DNA of 64,000 bases from Elmis aenea. Its lineage: Eukaryota; Arthropoda; Insecta; Coleoptera; Elmidae. The stretch spans positions 33,173,466 to 33,237,465 of the forward strand of contig OX393577.1 in NCBI GenBank assembly GCA_947652605.1, given 5' to 3'. A program made the translations under genes and the position numbers. The first letter of the stretch is position 1. Each line of letters begins with the position of its first letter. Positions 28,201 to 37,200 of this stretch are shown here, one piece after another. Under the pieces are notes generated by a model. The model was not told where the DNA came from. It was given only the letters and a program-made list of their open reading frames with translations, and did no database searches.

Positions 28201-31200
28201 ACTGAAATTAATTTTTTATACTTCTAATTTTTAAATAAATTTTACTGCCATGAGTACCTATAGCAAAAATATTTTTATACATTAATGTTTTAAACTTGAA
28301 GGAAAATTGCTAAGTTTATTAAGTAAAAATATATTTTACTTATTCTGTTATTTTTTAAAGTTTATGGAAAATTGTTAAGTTTGTTTAAAATAGGTATTTA
28401 CTTGGAAATATATATTTTATTTACTGTAGAATCAAGACTAAATTAAAAATAATAATACTACCACTACTACTACTATACTTTATTCATAAAATAAAATGCT
28501 TTGAAATATGGTTTAATTTTTAAAAAAATTATCATTTGCTGTTTATGGACGTGACGTATAAGTTAGCCGCGTTCTGTCAACTTTCACAACCGATTGACGA
28601 TCACGATACGTTCAAAGAAGCAATTTTAAGTATGTAGCGGGTGCTTTAAGAAACAAGAAATAATTTATTTTTACTGTGAAATTAGCCGTTGAATTTTGAG
28701 TATATGAATATTGCATCATATTTCTTGCAATTTATGAAATCTTCCGTCATTTTTGACGGGTTATACCACTATTTTCTAGTATTTAAATAAAATTCGCAAA
28801 AGTCTCGAAATTCCCGGGACTTTAATAAAAAAAGTCTCGAGTCCCGGGACTTGAAAAATTGTCGAGACTCAGAATCCCTAATGCGTACATATACTTATTA
28901 CTAAAGATTAAATATTTAGATTATTTTTGAAAACAGTTTTGTTGTTGGGAAATATTAAAATATTAAATCAAATCGTGCACGATACGTTTGTGCGATTATT
29001 ATTTGTAAAATAAAGATAACTTGTTATTTCTCAGCAAAAGCATACAGACATTAATCAGTTAATATTACTTGAAATATTAAAAAATTAATATTTTTGTTTT
29101 AAGTGAAAACAACTATAAAATTTCATGAACTGTTTATTTGAACTCAAAGCTTAATGGTGCCTGTCCACGTGAGAGTAAACAACTCTCGATAGCAGCGTCG
29201 CTAAAGGCTGCCATACACGATCCGTAAAAACTGAGTGGAAAAACTGATCAGGCCGGCCTGTCCGGAATTCTTGATTCGGCCTGAATACCCCCTACGCCAT
29301 ACACGGTCTCTTTATGCTTTCAGTTCGGCTTCAGTTTTCGCTCGCGCCTCTATTGGTCAATAGTACTTTGTAGTGTGCCTTTAATAAGAAATGATATTAT
29401 TATGGTTTATTCGGACGATTTGCTAGCTATTATTGCTATTGGGTTAGTAGTTGCCACTAAATGGCAGCAAAGAAGTACACGAAAGAGACGCATGTGGTGT
29501 AAGGAGTGGTTGTTGAAAAGGAGCACGTTTTCCCACATAAACTTCCTCTCGGAGAAAGTGCTGGCCAAAAGATTGGCACAACTACTTAAGAATGGACGAG
29601 GAAATTCTTTGGTTTTTGTCCTCCTTACATTTCGTTTGCCAAAGACATGGTTTTGACTCGTATATGGAAATAAATTCCCCCATGTTTTCCCGAAACATTT
29701 TGAACACTTATAAAACGAACTAACTAAACTTTAAAGGGATCAAACCTTTAACTAAACTAGAGAAAAAAACGTCAAAAACAAGCGACTGATCGTAGCGGCT
29801 AACCGTGCTGGACTGACGATTTGGCCTGAAGTGAGGGCATACACGATCAGTTTCGGGTGTTTTGAACAGGCCGTCCGGAAATCCTATTGAAGTTTCAATT
29901 TGATTCCGGCCGCCTGAACAGGCCATTTGCTTCAGGCAATACTGACGGTTTTTTCCCACAAACGATCCGGAAATCCGGACAGGCCGGCCTGATCAGTTTT
30001 TCCTTTCAGTTTTTACGGATCGTGTATGGCAGCCTTAAGGATACAGCCAATCGCGAGTTACTCTCAGGGGCTGTATCCTTGGCGACGCTGCTATCGAGAG
30101 TAGTTTACTCTCACGTGGACAGGCACCATAAGGATGCTTAAACAAGTCAACTGCACAAAAAATCGACTTTGTTGATTTTACGAGGGACGTTTGGAAAGTT
30201 CGCGACCTGAAAATAACAATAATTGTTTAATAAGTTAAATATAACTTTCAATATTTTACTCCTAAAAACACAATGCATTTATTTCAGCCATGTTTCAACT
30301 TCATTATGCTCTCTTTGTAGACCGAAAAGATCACATTAATGTATAAATGTATGTATGTATATTGAGAGTTTTTGCAATTTTTTTGTGTGTATGTTTTGCT
30401 TTTCTTTTGATCTAACTATTGGAAAATATTATTTACGAATTGTCGAGTATTAAAACAGGAATTTTGCTAATATAATTCAATCATTTTAGACAAAATCATA
30501 GTGAAATTGAAAAAAGACGACGGGACAAAATGAACACTTACATAACCGAATTATCCTCCATGGTTCCTATGTGTCATGCTATGTCTAGAAAACTAGATAA
30601 ATTAACAGTACTACGAATGGCTGTGCAACATTTAAAATCAATTCGTGGTGCTGTTCATTCTTACACAGAGGGCCACTATAAACCTTCATTTTTAACTGAT
30701 CAAGAACTGAAACATCTTATTTTGCAGGTAGTTATTAGTTTACCACACAAAATACTTATTTATGATGTTGTAGTTTTTCTGTGCTCTACATTTAAAGTAA
30801 CAAACACTACGATTTTAAAATTTAAAATAAAAAGTAAAGTAGCTCGTTTTTTTAATAATGAAGATGATTTCTTCTTATTGCCATTTTGTTTTCTGATTAT
30901 GCCTTATTCTGCATTACAGTAAAAATTGAATAGCAAAATTATACGTCTTCAATTTATTTGAAAAATGATTTCTTAAACTTTTTGCAGAATAGAAGTTTTC
31001 AGTGGGGCATCTGTCTATGTAGGTAAAAAATTTAAAATTACTAAATTGCTTAATTTTGCTCTGATTACAGTGGTCAGTTACTTTTTAATTTTTCTCTTAA
31101 AAAATATTATAGCGGTACTTAAACCCTATTTCAAGTGTAAACAATACAATATTAAATGAAAATATTACTGATGTGCTGTATTCATTTTTATATTAGCTTT

Positions 31201-34200
31201 TTTTTAAACATTTGAGCAAATATAATAACAACCGTTGTACAAAACATTCTTATTTTTAGGTTGCAGATGGTTTTTTATTTGTAGTGGGTTGTGATAGGGG
31301 GAGAATACTGTATGTATCTAAATCAGTATCCAAAGTTTTAAATTATTCTCAGGTAATATACCTATGCATTAAATTATTAATTAAATTCACATAATAGTTT
31401 TCTGTTGCAGGGAGATCTTTTAGGTCAAAGTTGGTTTGATATACTGCACCCTAAAGATGTAGCTAAAGTAAAAGAACAATTATCATCCTCCGACCTGAAT
31501 CCCAGAGAAAGACTGATTGATGCCAAAAGTAATTAAAAAAAAGAAAGAAGAAAAACACTGTAACAATATTTTTTAGCTATGCTGCCAGTTAAAACTGATG
31601 TTCCTCCAGGAGTTACCAGATTATGTCCAGGTGCTCGTAGATCTTTCTTTTGTAGAATGAAATGTAAAATATCTGGACAAATAAAAGAAGAAGCTGACAC
31701 TACGACGGGTTGTCATAGGCGCAAGAAACACAATTCGGGTAAGTTTTGTATATCAAGTTGTATGTTAAATTTATTAACATTAAATAATATTTATAGATAA
31801 GAAGTATAACGTCATTCAATGTACTGGATACTTAAAATCATGGGCACCCGCTAAAATTGGCCTTGAAGAACACGAGGGTGAAGGTGACGAAACGTGCAAT
31901 TTATCTTGCTTAGTAGCAGTCGGTAGAGTTTTGCCACATATATCTACAGTTGCAGCCGGTACTCAAGGAAAACCAAACATAAAACCAATTCAGTTTGTAT
32001 CTCGTCATGCTATGGATGGAAAATTTTTATTTGTAGATCAAAGGTATAATTAATTACATTTTTTATAATTTATTCAATAACATTTTATTATGCTCGTTTA
32101 GAGCAACCTTAGTGCTAGGATTTTTGCCGCAAGAATTATTAGGAACTAGTATGTACGAATACTATCATCATGATGATATCCATGCGTTAGCGGAATGCCA
32201 CAAGTGTGTACTTCAAAATACAGAAAATATCTTTACAAAACTTTATCGTTTTCGCACAAAAGATGGGGGATTTGTTCGATTGCAAAGTGAATGGAAATCG
32301 TTTAAAAATCCGTGGACTAAAGAAATAGAATACCTCATAGCAAAAAATAATTTAATATTGTATGTAGATAAAAAAGTCACCAACAATTTGATGTTAATTA
32401 TTGTTTATTATAGGGCTGATCTGGGAACCGTTGAAAGTAGTGCTGGACAAGTCGATGGGTTGCAAGAAAATTTTGACTTTTTTGCGCAAAGTATGTAATT
32501 AAGTTGTGGAAAAATTACTTCAGTTGATTGTTTTAATTATTTTAGCAAATGGACGTGAAATGCACAGAATTATAAATAGTCATGTAGAAGCTAGTAAAAT
32601 TGGTCGACAAATAGCGGAGCAAGTAATAGATTCTCAAAGACGTGGAGGAGAGTCGTCATCAGGTAGTAGTCCAGATCCAGAAACTTCTTTACCAGCCTCT
32701 AATACTGTATGTATTTTTAAATATGTTTCTTGAACTCTGTCCACATAAGTTTTGTTTCAGTCTCATATATCTACGAGTATACCAACAGATCGGTTGAGAC
32801 CGAATCAAGTAGTTAATGATTTTGTTAGACATACTCAGAATTATAATCATGTTAGAAGCAACTTTTCTCTTTCAAATGTCTCCAATGATCCAGGTAAGAA
32901 ATTTTAGCATTTTTTAAATATTCATGTTTGTGTATTTTCACATGTGTTTCTATCCAAAAATTGGTGAATTAGTGCATTCCCAATTATGTCATAACAAGTC
33001 TTTAAGAATTTAAAACTACATAATTCTACATATACATTTTTAGTTTAATTTATATTTTGTTTCTTTATTAATAAGTTAGAAAAAAAGAATAGTGTGACAA
33101 AATTCTTTACCTTATTTAATAGATGTAGTTGATACCCTAGTTGATACTATGTTAAATGATTTAAATTTCAATTAAGAAATTACTCTGCTGTACAACCGAA
33201 TGGATTCATATACATTTACCATGTGAAGTAACCATGTACTTTATATTGGTTGCATAGTTTTTGATTTTTAAAAACTTTTGTATTTATGCTGTTGTAATTC
33301 TAATTAGATGGAAATGTATACAGTCAAATTCTATTTGTAATTTTTATTGTTTATATTTATGCAAAATATGAACGGAACATAAAATAATAATACATACTTT
33401 AAAAAACATTTAATCAGTGGTATATTAGTGACTAGACTGCCACAAATAAGAAATAATTTACTGTTCTTATGTACTTCACTTTAAAATCTAATGTTTAAAA
33501 TACCTTAGGGTGTAGAATTGGATCATGCAACATAGTAACTTAAAATTGAGAAAATTATTGTTATACGCCGTTTTGACAAAAATCTATAGTGCCTTGGAAT
33601 TTGCTGTGACAACTGCTCATCCTGTCAATTTGACTTGAAGTTTACATGTGTAATCTTTGTAGATTTTTATTATTGAAACGAAATTATATTTTATTCCAAT
33701 AAATAATAAAAACATAACTAATTGTATAAATTAAATGTTTGACAAGATATAAACAATAATTAAGAGTAAATTTCGCGTTAGTGACAATGTAGTGACATTA
33801 GACTGGGCAGTTGTCACCACAGAACATACATACGTTGTCACAGTATAATTCCAAGGTACTATAGATTTTTTTGCAAAACTAGGTTTTGCAATTTTCTCAA
33901 ATTTTTGGAAAACCAAAAATTAATATTGATTACATTTGTACACCTAGAATTTTTTTCTCTACAAAAAAACGAATTGCATTTTTTTCTCTAAAATAATTAA
34001 AGGCCCAAACAGAATGCGAGTTTTGGGTTTTGAGTTTTGGGTTTTGAATTTCGGGTTTCAAAGTCAAACACACGGATTCATATGAAACCGAACAGAATAC
34101 GGTCTTTGAGTTTCAACGTTAAGACGGTATTTGCTTAAGTCGGGTTTGGGTTTCAAACATGCTGAACTTAGAGACCGAAACAGAATGCGAGTTTTGGGTT

Positions 34201-37200
34201 TTGAGTTTTAGGTTTTGAATTTCGGGTTTCAAAGTCAAACACACGGATTCATATGAAACCGAACAGAATACGGTCTTTGAGTTTCAACGTAAAGACGGTA
34301 TTTGCTCAAGTCGGGTTTGGGTTTCAAACATGCCGAACTTTAGAGACCGAAACTCACTCACACAAATACATTTTCTCTTGCACCCAGGGGCGGATCTACA
34401 TAGGGGCTAATAGGGCTTAAGCCCTTGGCCCCCAAGTGTGATGGGCCCACAAAAATTGAATTATTATCATAAATTTTTAATGCTTTTTTATTAACAATTA
34501 GTATTGTAAAAAATAATTAATATTACTAATGATAATAAATTTATAGTAGGTATTATTTGTTTTATTTTGATGTTATTAAAAATTAATTTTAAACCCCAAT
34601 TCAAAGATTCTTAATTAAACAAAAAATGGGGCCCCATTGGACTTTAATAAGCCCTAGGCCTCGAAAAACCTAGATCCGCCCCTGCTTGCACCAATAAATT
34701 TCGTAGTTCATAATTATTGATCTGAGGGCAGCATTCAGGGTTACCAGACGTCCTGGATTTTTCGGGACTGTCCCGCTTTGTCTTTATTTGTCCCGCGTCC
34801 TGCATTTTAATAAATATGTCCCGCACACCCAAGTTTATCAGTTATTGATGTGAGGCAGCATATTTTTAATAGTTTTGGACGATAAGACATATCCTTTGTT
34901 TTATGCAATATGGTGGTGGGCAGGGCCGTTCACAGAAAATTCGGGCCCCAGGGAAGCAATAGACAACGGGCCCCCATTACTCTTAGAAAGGTTTAAATTT
35001 AATTTTAATAGTATTTGTAAACAAAATATTGTGTAATAGCCCCTCCCGTGATAGGCCCTGGTGGAGGGCTGGCCAATATTATAAAAATTCGCGAAAAAAA
35101 ATAATTTGTAGTCTCGTGGATTTGAACTTTGGACGCTCGTCCCATACATCGGATACTTAACCCTTGGGCCACCACCTGACGGTAAAACTTCATAAAAATT
35201 TAGGTATTTTAAAGCTGACGCTTTTATTAATGAAATTTTGTTTTTCGATAACTAGGTATATAAATTATTACCTGGGAACATTTATTTTGGTCGTTGCATT
35301 AGTAAAGCAAGTCGAAATAATTTTTTGAAAGGCTTAAAATGCGTTAAAATGGCATCGAAAATCGAACATGTCAATTTCTGACAGCTGATGCGCCCGGCCA
35401 CGTATTTTCATAATTTTAAGGTCTAAATTTAACTCGAAAGTAAGATTGTATTAAATATTTTTGAAGGAAAAAGAATAACGAATCTGAATTGGTACTACAC
35501 GATTTCCAAAAATTTACATTAATGAAGGTTTGGCTGTTTAAAATGTCATTTGACATTGACATTTGTCAAGACGAGTTTTAAGTTTTGAAAAACTCGCATT
35601 ATGTTTGCAACGAGATTCAAAGACCAGTTTCAGTCTCCAACCCGAAACTCGCATTCTGTTTGGGCCTTAGCGCCCCTGCACACAGGGCCGTCGCTAGGAT
35701 TTTGAGGCCCCGGGCACAAATATGGAGTGGGGCCCCTAATAAATTAAAAAGCGGAAAAATAAATATTTTTTAAATTCTTAATACAAGAAAGGAACATAAC
35801 ATTTATTCATAAATCATAATAATTAACATAAAAAGCATTGATAATACAAAAGAAAACCAAAATTAACAAAACTGTATTTTCCTTGCCTTAATTAAGAAAC
35901 AAGAGTGCAGTTGGAAAACTGTGACTGTTTACGAAATGTCTCACGCACGCAATGCAACACTCCACTGACCACTGTCCTTGAATAAATGCACGCGGTGTCG
36001 ATATGAACACAAGTGTTCCTAGATTTCCCGGGCGATAAACTACTACTAGTTTTAGTCTGGCCAGAGACGCGGGAGAATGGAAATTTGGAGCGCTTCATTT
36101 CAAACGTATTCTAAGAACTTGCATCAAATGTCGGTTTATCAGTTTTTTTTGTTAATATATAAGATATATATATTGTGTTATTTATGATTTGAATAAGGTA
36201 GCCTCCGGGGGCCCCTCTCAGCCTGAGGCCCCGGGCATTCGCTTGGCTGCCCGACCCTAGCGACGGCCCTGCCTGCACACGAGCGTCAAGTTGACGCGCG
36301 ATACATTTCGCGACGCGCGGGTGTTATCGCTGGACCCTGCACACGGCGGCGTCAATTTCTCGCTCGCCGCGGCTCATAGTTCAGTTTGACATGCACCAGC
36401 CTATCCTTTGACGCGCGATGTGGCAGATCTCGCGCGACTATAAATTCTCGCGCGTCAGTTCGTACCTTCGCGCGTCTATTTACCGCACGTGTGCAGTCGC
36501 CAATATAGTTTAATGTAAAGCCAAGACGCGCGAACATTTATCGCAGGATATCGCGCGTCAACTTGACGCTCGTGTGCAGGGGCGCTTAAGGGAGATATCA
36601 CAGAACATACACAAGCAGAATGAAAATCTCCTAGTTACAAAACGAATCCGTATTAGACTGCCATCTAAATAAGGCGCCGTGAACTTTTTAGCAAAGAAAT
36701 GAACCGTAGCACGGCCATGTACAATCCGACGAACTGTCGCACTGTCAGGCATGCGTAGTATCGATGCTGTGCATGCTCTGACCGTTCGTTAGATCGTACA
36801 TAGCCCTGCTTAAACCTATACAACTTTAATATTTCTGATTTAAAAAAAATATAATTCATTTTAAAACAATAGAAAACTGTTTGATAGAATTACTAAAACC
36901 TTATATTATTCGTTTATAAAATAAAATACGCAAAAAAAACGAAAATTAAAATAATACAAATATATTCAGAAAACTGTAGTATATAGCACTATAACATCGT
37001 TAACAAAAACATAAAAAAGGAGCATATAATTAATTAGTCATTTTAAATGGATAAAATCCTAGTAAACATTTATTTTGTATGGTTTACAATGTCGTCCTAC
37101 ATTTATTATAAATTGGTAATTGTTATTTTTACGTCAGATGATCAGTCTCGTACATTACATACTATTTTGACATTTTTATGCTTAATTTGCTAAAATAAGA

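Larger units (their letters stand above)
34001..35667. mobile_element. PIF/Harbinger-like element with AGGCCCAAACAGAATGCGAG ends, host of nested insertions
   Basis: The left end is preceded by TAA (33998-34000). The right end CTCGCATTCTGTTTGGGCCT is followed by TA, then by another MITE. With that MITE and one copy of its TTA removed, the right flank becomes TAA, restoring the duplication. The interior contains a 171-bp tandem duplication, two hAT MITEs and a tRNA-like sequence. Confidence 0.85.
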
